From assembly GCA_938030645.1 (NCBI GenBank), contig CALHHQ010000220.1, positions 1 to 6,309 of the forward strand: a stretch of 6,309 nt of DNA, given 5' to 3'. Below the pieces are notes generated by a model, which did not search any database, was not told where the DNA came from, and worked only from the letters and a program-made list of their open reading frames with translations. The DNA is from an uncultured Rhizobiaceae group bacterium. GTDB lineage: Bacteria; Pseudomonadota; Alphaproteobacteria; Rhizobiales; Rhizobiaceae. The translations under genes and the position numbers were made by a program. Shown here in pieces: positions 1 to 5,819 of the stretch (within the stretch, counting starts at the first letter, position 1; each line of letters begins with the position of its first letter).

Positions 1-72
1 TCGCAAGTGATGTGCGCACGACAGCCCCGCCATGCCGGCACCAAGAATTGCAATTTTCTGATATGATGTCAT
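1..72 (-). CDS. FAD/NAD(P)-dependent oxidoreductase, N-terminal fragment (runs off left edge)
   Basis: Reading the minus strand from an ATG at 72-70 gives 24 codons that stay open to the window edge. The peptide begins MTSYQKIAILGAGMAGLSCA and continues HHLR. The stretch KIAILGAGMAGLSCAHHL (residues 6-23) is a classic beta-alpha-beta Rossmann start with GxGxxG (G11, G13, G16). It follows a short hydrophobic strand, as in FAD-binding amine oxidase, renalase-like and related NAD(P)/FAD oxidoreductases. Only this nucleotide-binding loop is visible, so substrate and subfamily cannot be given. No clear Shine-Dalgarno sequence precedes the ATG, but the motif sits at the expected distance from the N-terminus, which supports this start. 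It is divergent from the EamA transporter at 254. Confidence 0.72.
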   Translation of the reverse strand, partial: MTSYQKIAILGAGMAGLSCAHHLR

Positions 73-253
73 TTACAGGATGCGTGATCTGGCTGCGGTT
101 CCAATCGATAGCATATCCTGAAACCGAATGTAGAATGAACAAAGCGATTTTAGCCATGGGACAAAGTCAAATTGTCTCAGGTATCGGGTGGTCACACTCT
201 AACTTTCGCTGCAGTGTTCGGCACCTCCATAAAGCCAACCCTTTGACCATCTC
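73..253. other. Intergenic divergent region (oxidoreductase / transporter)
   Basis: This 181-bp gap separates two divergent start codons, so it should hold promoters for both. I see no convincing -35/-10 pair in either direction. On the minus strand TTGACT and TAAAAT occur but only 12 bp apart, too close for a standard promoter. On the plus strand TTGTCT (172-177) and TCTAAC (198-203) are 20 bp apart, too far. The main visible structure is the inverted repeat at 158-178, listed separately. Open frames here look like chance translations with no recognisable family. Confidence 0.5.
158..178. repeat. Imperfect inverted repeat, candidate operator
   Basis: Arms GGGACAA (158-164) and TTGTCTC (172-178) are complementary at 6 of 7 positions, with one G-T mismatch, around a 7-base centre (165-171). 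It lies in the gap between the divergent oxidoreductase and transporter genes, 86 bp upstream of the oxidoreductase start and 76 bp upstream of the transporter start. Location and symmetry fit a regulator binding site. There is no T-run to suggest a terminator. No cognate regulator is encoded next to it in the window, so this is a structural observation only. Confidence 0.3.
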
Positions 254-1141
254 ATGACTATGCAAACAAAAGACTGGGCTGCGCTTATATTGTTGTCCTT
301 GATTTGGGGGGCAACATTTCTATTTGGCCGAATTGCAATTGTTGAAATCCCACCACTTACTTTAACTTTGGCGCGCGTGCTGTTGGCAGCTCTGGTTTTG
401 AACATCGGCCTCTTTTTCGTCGCCAATACTTTTCAACACTCCAAATCCATGTGGGGCAATTTCGCCACTATGGGCATGTTGAACAACATCATTCCGTTTG
501 GTTTGATATTCTACGGCCAACAAGAAATTGGTGCAGGCCTGGCATCCATTATCAACGCCATGACACCAATCTGGACATTGATCATTGCGCATCAAAGCAC
601 CAGTGATGAGAAAATGTCAGGTCAAAAAACACTTGGCATTGTCTTTGGGTTCATCGGTGTTGGCGTGCTGATCGGTCTGGACGCATTCAACGGGATGAGC
701 GGAACCGTAATTGCTCAGATCGCAGTTCTAGGCGCAACCATCTCATATGGTTTCGCCGCCGTTTTTGGCAGACGTTTTGCAGGCGTACCACCTGTTCAAA
801 CCGCGCGTGGTCAATTGACGATGTCGTCGGTCATTTTATTGCCTTTGGCATTAATCATCGACCAACCTTGGACGTTACCAATTCCATCAATGCCAATCAT
901 TCTTTCTGTTATAACTTTAGCCATAGTCTGCACAGCTTTCGCATACATCCTCTACTTTAGAATTTTGCAAAGCGCAGGTGCTGTAAACGCTGCACTGGTC
1001 ACTTTCTTGATTCCCCCATCAGCAATTGTGCTGGGAATTGTATTTCTGGGAGAAACTCTGGCTATGCGCGAAGTCGCTGGAATTGCCTTGATCATGACTG
1101 GATTGATTATTATCGACGGTCGTTTATTGAAAAGGTTCTAG
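254..1141 (+). CDS. EamA/DMT-superfamily transporter (10-helix permease)
   Basis: The 295-residue inner-membrane protein has the length and layout of the drug/metabolite transporter superfamily: two EamA repeats of five helices, about residues 6-140 and 152-290. Recognisable family landmarks are WGATFLFGRIAI in helix 1 (residues 18-29), LARVLLAALVL in helix 2 (39-49), YGQQEIGAGLASIINAMTPIW around helices 3-4 (split at about 87-107), and FLGETLAMREVAG in the ninth helix region (264-276). Members export or exchange amino acids, metabolites, nucleotide sugars or drugs; the substrate cannot be read from sequence. The ATG at 254 is followed by another at 260 (MQTKDW) and neither has a clear Shine-Dalgarno sequence, so the start may be two codons later. 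The next gene begins 82 bp downstream on the same strand, so co-transcription is possible but not shown. Confidence 0.93.
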   Translation: MTMQTKDWAALILLSLIWGATFLFGRIAIVEIPPLTLTLARVLLAALVLNIGLFFVANTFQHSKSMWGNFATMGMLNNIIPFGLIFYGQQEIGAGLASIINAMTPIWTLIIAHQSTSDEKMSGQKTLGIVFGFIGVGVLIGLDAFNGMSGTVIAQIAVLGATISYGFAAVFGRRFAGVPPVQTARGQLTMSSVILLPLALIIDQPWTLPIPSMPIILSVITLAIVCTAFAYILYFRILQSAGAVNAALVTFLIPPSAIVLGIVFLGETLAMREVAGIALIMTGLIIIDGRLLKRF

Positions 1142-1223
1142 ACAACCCGCACTGCGCAGAAAGACAACGTTGCCAATTCAGTTCACAACACCGCCGGAAG
1201 TCTACCGCAAAGAGACGGCAGAC

Positions 1224-1907
1224 ATGTCTCAGTTCTGGTTTCTCTGGATGCCAGTATTGACTGCCATCGGAACGCTCCTCATCGCGTGGCTGGATCGACC
1301 GTTCTTCAAAAAATGGTTCGAATCTGAACAAACAGGATTATTTGAATTTCTGCATTTCTTACTCCCCATACTCACTGCCATTATTGCAATCAGATGCCTC
1401 TTCCATCCCTACGTTCGCAAACACAAATTTTTGACTTTTTGGTTTGCAATCATGGCCATTGGCGGGGTTTATCTCGGTGGCGAGGAGGCCAGCTGGGGAC
1501 AACACTATGCTGGGTGGACCACTCCTGATTTTTGGGTGGGCGTGAACGACCAACAAGAAACCAACTTGCACAACACCACATTCTTGCTCGATCAGTATCC
1601 GCGCGCGCTCTTGAAAGTCGGAATAGTGATTGGAGCTTTGATAATACCTTGGATGTTGTTAAATCGTCATGACAAAGTACCGCGCCAATTTGACTTCATT
1701 TACCCCCCACTGGCGATGGCACCGTTAGCTGTGATGGTGCTGATCACTGAAGTTTATAACAAACTGCAGGGTGAAGTCTCTTGGGGCATCATCAAACTGG
1801 TGCGTGGCGGCGAGTTCCAAGAGACGTTTATCTCTTGGTGTTTGATTTTTTATGCTTGCAGCCTTTTGTGGCGCCTCCAGAAAATTGATGAAACTGATAT
1901 CCAATGA
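1224..1907 (+). CDS. Uncharacterised multi-pass membrane protein with GGEEASWGQH motif
   Basis: This 227-residue protein has about five or six hydrophobic segments (roughly residues 4-22, 43-60, 70-84, 131-146, 160-175, 203-216). Between the third and fourth is a polar block: GGEEASWGQH (85-94), TP (100-101) and NDQQETNLHN (108-117), with GEFQET (196-201) later. I recall similar GEE-I-SWGQR ... TPEFF ... N-Q-ETNLHN blocks in uncharacterised bacterial membrane proteins, but know no assigned function. Acidic, His and Gln residues clustered at a membrane boundary could form an active or metal site; that is inference. The ATG at 1224 is chosen over an in-frame TTG at 1170. It is 9 nt after AGAG (1211-1214), and the extra 18 residues would be hydrophilic with no family features. 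The stop overlaps the amidase start in ATGA (1904-1907), suggesting translational coupling. Confidence 0.85.
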   Translation: MSQFWFLWMPVLTAIGTLLIAWLDRPFFKKWFESEQTGLFEFLHFLLPILTAIIAIRCLFHPYVRKHKFLTFWFAIMAIGGVYLGGEEASWGQHYAGWTTPDFWVGVNDQQETNLHNTTFLLDQYPRALLKVGIVIGALIIPWMLLNRHDKVPRQFDFIYPPLAMAPLAVMVLITEVYNKLQGEVSWGIIKLVRGGEFQETFISWCLIFYACSLLWRLQKIDETDIQ

Positions 1908-3154
1908 ATACTTACGCTCCGGTTTCGGCTCTCTCGACCGCGCGGGAGATTTCATCAAAACGTTTGACACCGCAAGCAGCTTTAGATCATTGCCGAAAAC
2001 GAGTTCTGAAACATGAAGGCAGCGTCAAGGCATTTGAAGAGCTCGCCGAAAAATGGGTGGCAAATTCAGGCCCCCTCGCAGGAATTGCAATCGGCGTAAA
2101 AGACATATTTGACACCTTTGACATTGCGACCACTTATGGTTCGTCTCTGTATGCAGACCACCAACCGTCCATAGATTCCACCTTAGTGACCATGCTCCGA
2201 AATTGTGGAGCAACTATTGCAGGCAAAACGGTCACAACCGAGTTTGCTTGGTTCTCACCGGGTAAAACTTGCAACCCGCATAATCTTCAACACACACCGG
2301 GTGGCTCATCATCAGGCTCTGCAGCTGGCGTTGCGGCTGGTTTTTTTCCAGCTGCAATCGGAACACAAACGGGCGGCTCTATCATTCGACCCGCAGCGTT
2401 TTGCGGAGTTTCCGGCTACAAGCCCAGTTTTCGATTGTTCCCGACACTTGGGTTAAAACACTTTTCTTGGTCACTCGACACGATTGGGTTTTTCGCTGCC
2501 CGAGCCGAGGACAATGCGTTCATAGCTGCAACATGCTCAAATCGAGATCTTATGATCAACGAAGCGGATAATTCAGCACCAAGAATTGGAGTTTACAGAA
2601 GCCAAATAGACGATCTCATGTCCGGTGATATGGCTGAGGCGGTAGATCATACTGTCAAACGCGCAGAGCAAAATGGGGCAACCGTTGTTGAGGTAATTGG
2701 CAATGACATCGTTGAAGCCGCACGTGCTGCACACGCCATCATTCAAGGTTTTGAAGCTGTTCTAGCTTTGGCGGATGAACGCCGTCGATCAGCACAAAAA
2801 CTGTCTGAAAAATTGACTGAGTATCTAGACGAATGCAGTCAGATCACTCCCGATCAATATGATGATGCCAGACGCACCGCCAATCATGCGCGCAAAGCCA
2901 GTCGGCAATTGTTTGAGGAATGTGACATATTGCTTTTGCCTTCTGCACCTGGAAGCGCGCCAGAAACACTCGCATCAACAGGGGATTCGGTATTTAACCG
3001 AATGTGGACACTGCTCGGTATGCCCTGCGTGAATGTCGTATCAGGATTTAACCACAAAAACATGCCACTAGGTATTCAAGTGATTGCCCCATTCGGAAAG
3101 GATAAGAAGGCGCTCCAAGCAGCCCATTGGTTGGAAAACATATCCCATCGATAA
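1904..3154 (+). CDS. Amidase-signature family hydrolase (amidase)
   Basis: The 416-residue cytoplasmic enzyme carries the amidase-signature fold. The Ser-cisSer-Lys triad reads as K66 (in GVKD, 64-67), S135 (in GGSSSGSAAG, 133-142) and S159 (in GTQTGGSIIRPAAFCGV, 153-169). The 24-residue spacing of the two serines matches known members. Family members hydrolyse carbon-nitrogen amide bonds to acid plus ammonia or amine. The length is short for the family (often 450-500) and close to malonamidase E2 and similar small amidases. As I recall malonamidase numbering (K62, S131, S155, R158), every site here is shifted by four, giving R162 as a possible substrate-carboxylate contact. It is not obviously GatA, which is longer and sits with gatC and gatB. 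The start overlaps the upstream membrane gene (ATGA), with no strong Shine-Dalgarno sequence of its own. Substrate unknown. Confidence 0.92.
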   Translation: MNTYAPVSALSTAREISSKRLTPQAALDHCRKRVLKHEGSVKAFEELAEKWVANSGPLAGIAIGVKDIFDTFDIATTYGSSLYADHQPSIDSTLVTMLRNCGATIAGKTVTTEFAWFSPGKTCNPHNLQHTPGGSSSGSAAGVAAGFFPAAIGTQTGGSIIRPAAFCGVSGYKPSFRLFPTLGLKHFSWSLDTIGFFAARAEDNAFIAATCSNRDLMINEADNSAPRIGVYRSQIDDLMSGDMAEAVDHTVKRAEQNGATVVEVIGNDIVEAARAAHAIIQGFEAVLALADERRRSAQKLSEKLTEYLDECSQITPDQYDDARRTANHARKASRQLFEECDILLLPSAPGSAPETLASTGDSVFNRMWTLLGMPCVNVVSGFNHKNMPLGIQVIAPFGKDKKALQAAHWLENISHR

Positions 3155-3156
3155 GG

Positions 3157-4167
3157 TCAGTCTATCGGATTGAAACCTTCGTCATCGGCATGGGAGCCAA
3201 GCCAAAGTGCAACAGTTAAAGCTCCATCTAAGCTTGCATCGGGCGCCAGCATTTTTTGCTGTTCAAGCTCAAAACCAGCAAGCGAGAACCAGCGTTCAAT
3301 TTGCTCTGTTGCAATACCCAACCGCCGGTGCGTGTGCTCTTCTCGTAAGAACTCAAACTCATGGGGCGCAAAATCAACAATCAGAATTTTCCCATTTTGA
3401 GAGAGCGCACGCTTTGCTTGACGAAGTGCCAGGGCAGGATCTTCCAAAAAGTGAACCACCTGATGCAGCACAATCAGATCGTAACGGACCGATGGGTCTA
3501 ATTTATAAACATCCCCAAACCGAACTTGCATATGATCATGTTGCCCCCGCGCCAATGCAGCCCGGGCAACGGCCAACATATCGTGGCTTGTATCAATGCC
3601 CAAACCCCGTTCCATGTGCCCAGCAAACAGTTCAAGAATTCGGCCCGTCCCTGTTCCTAAGTCCAAAATGGTCTTTGGGTTAGAACGCAAGCCAAGCGAA
3701 AGCATTTCCGCTTCCACATCAACTTCCGCCACATGCAGTGAACGAATTTTGTCCCACTGGTCAGCATTGGCGGCGAAATAGTCCGCAGCACGACGCCCAC
3801 GCTGTTCGCGCACAGCGTCCAGTTTTTCGCGATCAACTGCCAACACAGGATCTTCAAAATCCAGTTCTTTCAAAATGACGTTGAGAAATTTACGTTCTGG
3901 ACCACTATCCACATTGCGGAAATACGCCCACGCTCCTTCTTGAAAACGTTCGGTGAGCCCCGCCTCCACAAGCAACTTCAAGTGCCGTGAAATTCTCGGT
4001 TGGCTTTGGTCCAGAATACCCATCAACTCGCTAACTGTCAGATCAACACGATCCATCAATGCCAGCAATCGCAAACGAGTTTGCTCGCCTGCAGCACGAA
4101 GCCACAGAACGGAATCATCCAACTTGTTTGCAGAATTTTCGGTCAAACTGGATGGTGCCTTGAGCAT
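3157..4167 (-). CDS. ArsR-family winged-helix regulator fused to SAM-dependent methyltransferase
   Basis: The 336-residue protein has two parts. Residues about 17-88 form an ArsR/SmtB winged helix, with recognition helix around SQPRISRHLKLLVEAGL (55-71) and a wing at 76-84. Residues about 135-325 form a class I methyltransferase: motif I ILDLGTGTGRILELF (167-181), the acidic ribose-binding position in GLGIDTSHDML (188-198), FGDVYKL (217-223), and YDLIVLHQVVHFLEDP (229-244). The ELCVC-type metal-binding motif is absent and the whole protein has no cysteine, so thiol metal sensing is unlikely. Binding SAM or SAH as effector is inference. I recall such fusions in alphaproteobacteria next to metF/metH-type methionine genes; here the downstream neighbour is a convergent amidase. 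The start lies 13 bp from the annotated start of the divergent DUF2293 gene, and no strong Shine-Dalgarno sequence is seen. Confidence 0.93.
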   Translation of the reverse strand: MLKAPSSLTENSANKLDDSVLWLRAAGEQTRLRLLALMDRVDLTVSELMGILDQSQPRISRHLKLLVEAGLTERFQEGAWAYFRNVDSGPERKFLNVILKELDFEDPVLAVDREKLDAVREQRGRRAADYFAANADQWDKIRSLHVAEVDVEAEMLSLGLRSNPKTILDLGTGTGRILELFAGHMERGLGIDTSHDMLAVARAALARGQHDHMQVRFGDVYKLDPSVRYDLIVLHQVVHFLEDPALALRQAKRALSQNGKILIVDFAPHEFEFLREEHTHRRLGIATEQIERWFSLAGFELEQQKMLAPDASLDGALTVALWLGSHADDEGFNPID

Positions 4168-4180
4168 TTAAACAACGGAC

Positions 4181-4573
4181 ATGACTGTGTTACATGACAC
4201 AACGCCCAGTGCAATTGGCAAAACAGGTTCGGGATTCGGAAACCAGATGGTGAAGGCCAATACAAAACGCCAGCAAGCTCAATTAAAGGCTCTTCGCGCA
4301 TTCATACCCAAAGCCAGCTACGCTGACTTCTCTGAAATTGCTTTGGCCATGCGTGCAAAACACATGAAAGAACTCACAGCAGTGAATGCCGCATTTCTGG
4401 CAACGGTTGCCCACATTCGTCACCAGCACACAGATTATGATGCCTTGCGTGATGATGGATATGACCACGATTCAGCACGTTTTTTTGTGGCGGATCGGAT
4501 TGATGAAGTGCTGGAGGAATGGGGCGCACCGCGCGGTCTCGATGATGGCACCACCACTCCTGAGAAAATTTAG
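4181..4573 (+). CDS. DUF2293 domain protein
   Basis: This small soluble protein has 130 residues from the ATG at 4181, or 108 from the ATG at 4247. The C-terminal half carries the DUF2293 pattern: VAHIRHQHTDYDALRDDGYD (76-95), then HDSARFFV (96-103), then a helix ending in VLEEW (110-114). This matches the family layout of V-x-H-I-R-H-x-H-T-x-YD, a Gly, an AR pair and a final Trp. The basic, His-rich block might suggest nucleic-acid contact, but the family has no function I can state. Starting at 4247 (MVKANTKRQQAQ) removes a low-complexity N-terminus and leaves 79 bp between the divergent starts, enough for promoters. GGAA lies 5 nt upstream of that ATG (4238-4241). The longer frame is reported because both starts are open. 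The stop overlaps the convergent DUF1772 stop by 4 bp. Confidence 0.8.
   Translation: MTVLHDTTPSAIGKTGSGFGNQMVKANTKRQQAQLKALRAFIPKASYADFSEIALAMRAKHMKELTAVNAAFLATVAHIRHQHTDYDALRDDGYDHDSARFFVADRIDEVLEEWGAPRGLDDGTTTPEKI
4186..4201. promoter_or_regulatory. Candidate palindromic operator TGTGT-N6-ACACA
   Basis: A perfect 5-bp inverted repeat with a 6-base centre sits 18 bp upstream of the ArsR-fusion start codon. ArsR-family proteins bind short inverted repeats over their own promoters, so an autoregulatory site is plausible. On the minus strand a TTGCAC stretch followed 16 bp later by TAACAC overlaps it, a weak promoter-like pair (-10 matches only 3 of 6). The palindrome lies inside the DUF2293 reading frame if that gene starts at 4181, but upstream of it if the gene starts at 4247. 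The arms are short and chance occurrence is possible. Confidence 0.3.
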
Positions 4574-5070
4574 TTGGCGGCAGCTGGCAGTTTCATCAAA
4601 CCCCAACCCGCTAACAACAAAGCACATGCGCTCGCAACAGTGCGGAACTGGTTCCAGAACTGCCAGCGGTCGGAATAGCTAGTCCATATCTCTCGTGCAG
4701 CGTCGATGTTTTCTGGAATATCGATAATTTCCAACGCTGTGTTCATGGGCACATTAACCAACACCGTGGGTACAAAAGCTCCTGCAAAGTAGATGGTCGC
4801 AGCCGTCAAGAACGCGATCCCTGCAATACGAGCGTGGAGCAATATTGCGATGATACCAGTTGCTGCCAGCACAACAGGTGTCAGGAAGAACGTCGGGAAG
4901 AAGACCGCATTTCGAACGGAGATGTTCATCGCATTCATCGCTTGAATAGCGATGTCAGGTGGCAATGTATCGAGCCCCCACATTGTGCTGCAAACCCATG
5001 CATAAAAGAAACCAGCAATAAGCCCACTGAACAGCAATGATAACAATGCAAACAACTTCAAAAATTTCAT
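4570..5070 (-). CDS. DUF1772 (anthrone oxygenase-like) membrane protein
   Basis: This 166-residue inner-membrane protein has four predicted helices at about residues 5-27, 57-79, 83-103 and 144-160. Family landmarks of DUF1772 are GFFYAW (20-25) in helix 1, TLPP (35-38) followed by AIQAMNAMN (41-49), NVPMN (106-110) after helix 3, and W136 with WNQFRT (139-144) before helix 4. DUF1772 includes fungal anthrone oxygenases of polyketide pathways, but most bacterial members are uncharacterised. No polyketide gene is present here, so I do not assign that activity. The start has a strong Shine-Dalgarno sequence. The MOSC gene lies 78 bp upstream on the same strand and could be co-transcribed. Confidence 0.87.
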   Translation of the reverse strand: MKFLKLFALLSLLFSGLIAGFFYAWVCSTMWGLDTLPPDIAIQAMNAMNISVRNAVFFPTFFLTPVVLAATGIIAILLHARIAGIAFLTAATIYFAGAFVPTVLVNVPMNTALEIIDIPENIDAAREIWTSYSDRWQFWNQFRTVASACALLLAGWGLMKLPAAAN

Positions 5071-5075
5071 AACAA

Positions 5076-5085
5076 TTTCCCCTTC
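5076..5085 (-). promoter_or_regulatory. Strong ribosome binding site for the DUF1772 gene
   Basis: On the minus strand GAAGGGGAAA precedes the ATG at 5070-5068, with the GGGG core (5079-5082) 8 nt upstream of the start codon. The good core and spacing fix the start of this gene. Confidence 0.7.
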
Positions 5086-5148
5086 TATGAATGCACAGAA
5101 ACTAGCGAAACTTGTTTGCGGGGAAATGTCTGCTGCGTTGCGCTTGTG

Positions 5149-5766
5149 TTAAGTTGCTCGATAAATCCACTGGGGCATAATGCGCGCTTCAAATTCTTCG
5201 CCAACTGAGATCGAGCCAGGTTTTTCCACCCAACCAACCAGTCCACGAAGATGTTGCGCCTGTCTTGAAAACATCGTTTCGATGTCCTGACGCCCCTCAA
5301 ATTGCGAAGCAATTGCGCGTCCGGAAAGACGGCATGGTCCGTTGTCACCATCAATTTTGATCGTCACGCCATTGTCAAAGAACAGCAGAGTGCGTGGTGG
5401 CAACATTGTCAGACTATCAATACCTTCCAGCAACAAATTCCCACCAATCCATTCAGGCTTCAATTCTGGAATATCCAGACGTCCGGCAACGGTGCGCAAT
5501 TCATCAGGTGCGAGAATCGACACTTGGCGCTCATTGCGCATTTCCGTGCCACGTTTGTACCAAGGTTCGCGACCACCAGACTTGCGGGTTGGGCCAGCAT
5601 GAAAATCACCGGGGATTCCATCAAATGTCAAAGGCAATTCTTCTACGGCGGTTGTCTGGAAATTACTGCCTTCCGCCTTATACAAACCAGCTATGCGACC
5701 GCGTATCTTTTGTGCCGGAATGATTTCTATCTCTTCACGATGACTGGCAAACGGATCAACAGACAT
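5149..5766 (-). CDS. MOSC domain-containing protein
   Basis: The 205-residue soluble protein is a stand-alone MOSC (molybdenum cofactor sulfurase C-terminal) domain. MOSC proteins bind molybdenum cofactor or handle sulfur or N-hydroxylated substrates; here the reaction is unknown. Visible landmarks are a beta-rich N-terminus, GDFHAGPTRKSGGREPWYKR (53-72), NERQVSIL (78-85), EWIGGNLLLEGI (105-116), LPPRTLLFF (122-130) and DGDNGPCRLSGRAI (139-152). C145 in NGPC is the conserved family cysteine expected to bind the cofactor or sulfur. No N-terminal beta-barrel (MOSC_N) or ferredoxin domain is attached, so it resembles short YiiM-like or stand-alone proteins. The ATG at 5766 is chosen over an in-frame TTG at 5817 because that TTG overlaps the -35 element of a good promoter. 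DUF1772 follows 78 bp downstream. Confidence 0.9.
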   Translation of the reverse strand: MSVDPFASHREEIEIIPAQKIRGRIAGLYKAEGSNFQTTAVEELPLTFDGIPGDFHAGPTRKSGGREPWYKRGTEMRNERQVSILAPDELRTVAGRLDIPELKPEWIGGNLLLEGIDSLTMLPPRTLLFFDNGVTIKIDGDNGPCRLSGRAIASQFEGRQDIETMFSRQAQHLRGLVGWVEKPGSISVGEEFEARIMPQWIYRAT

Positions 5767-5788
5767 TCTTAAATCTACTTTCAGTTGA

Positions 5789-5817
5789 ATTTTACGGCAT
5801 GTTTTACCAGCTATCAA
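5789..5817 (-). promoter_or_regulatory. Sigma-70-type promoter for the MOSC gene
   Basis: On the minus strand, TTGATA (5817-5812) is followed after exactly 17 bp by TAAAAT (5794-5789). The -10 matches consensus at 5 of 6 positions and the -35 at 4 of 6. Transcription would start near 5782, leaving a leader of about 16 nt before the ATG at 5766. No strong Shine-Dalgarno sequence lies in that short leader. Confidence 0.6.
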
Positions 5818-5819
5818 TT

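Noticed and set aside
38..50. 13-bp direct repeat GCACCAAGAATTG, also at 2576-2588
   Set aside because: One copy is in minus-strand coding sequence and the other in plus-strand coding sequence of an unrelated gene. A single 13-bp match in 6.3 kb is not surprising by chance.
1170..1223. TTG start extending the GEE-motif membrane protein by 18 residues
   Set aside because: The added residues are hydrophilic and carry no recognisable family features. ATG 1224 has an upstream AGAG at workable spacing and leads directly into a hydrophobic segment.
3149..3167. CGATA/TATCG as a bidirectional terminator
   Set aside because: The stem is only 5 bp, AT-containing, with a 9-base loop and no T-run on either side.
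3207..3683. 158-residue plus-strand open frame
   Set aside because: It is antisense to the clearly coding ArsR-methyltransferase gene, and its translation is Gln/Pro/Ala-rich without any family pattern.
5085..5354. 89-residue minus-strand frame that might be a frameshifted MOSC tail or a small gene
   Set aside because: The MOSC frame is intact to its stop at 5149 with family motifs throughout, so no frameshift is needed; the peptide has no recognisable features.
5302..5772. 156-residue plus-strand open frame
   Set aside because: It lies antisense to the MOSC gene, whose motifs are unambiguous; the translation shows no domain.
5767..5817. TTG start extending the MOSC protein by 17 residues
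   Set aside because: The TTG is part of the -35 box of a good promoter, and the extension lies mostly between promoter and leader.
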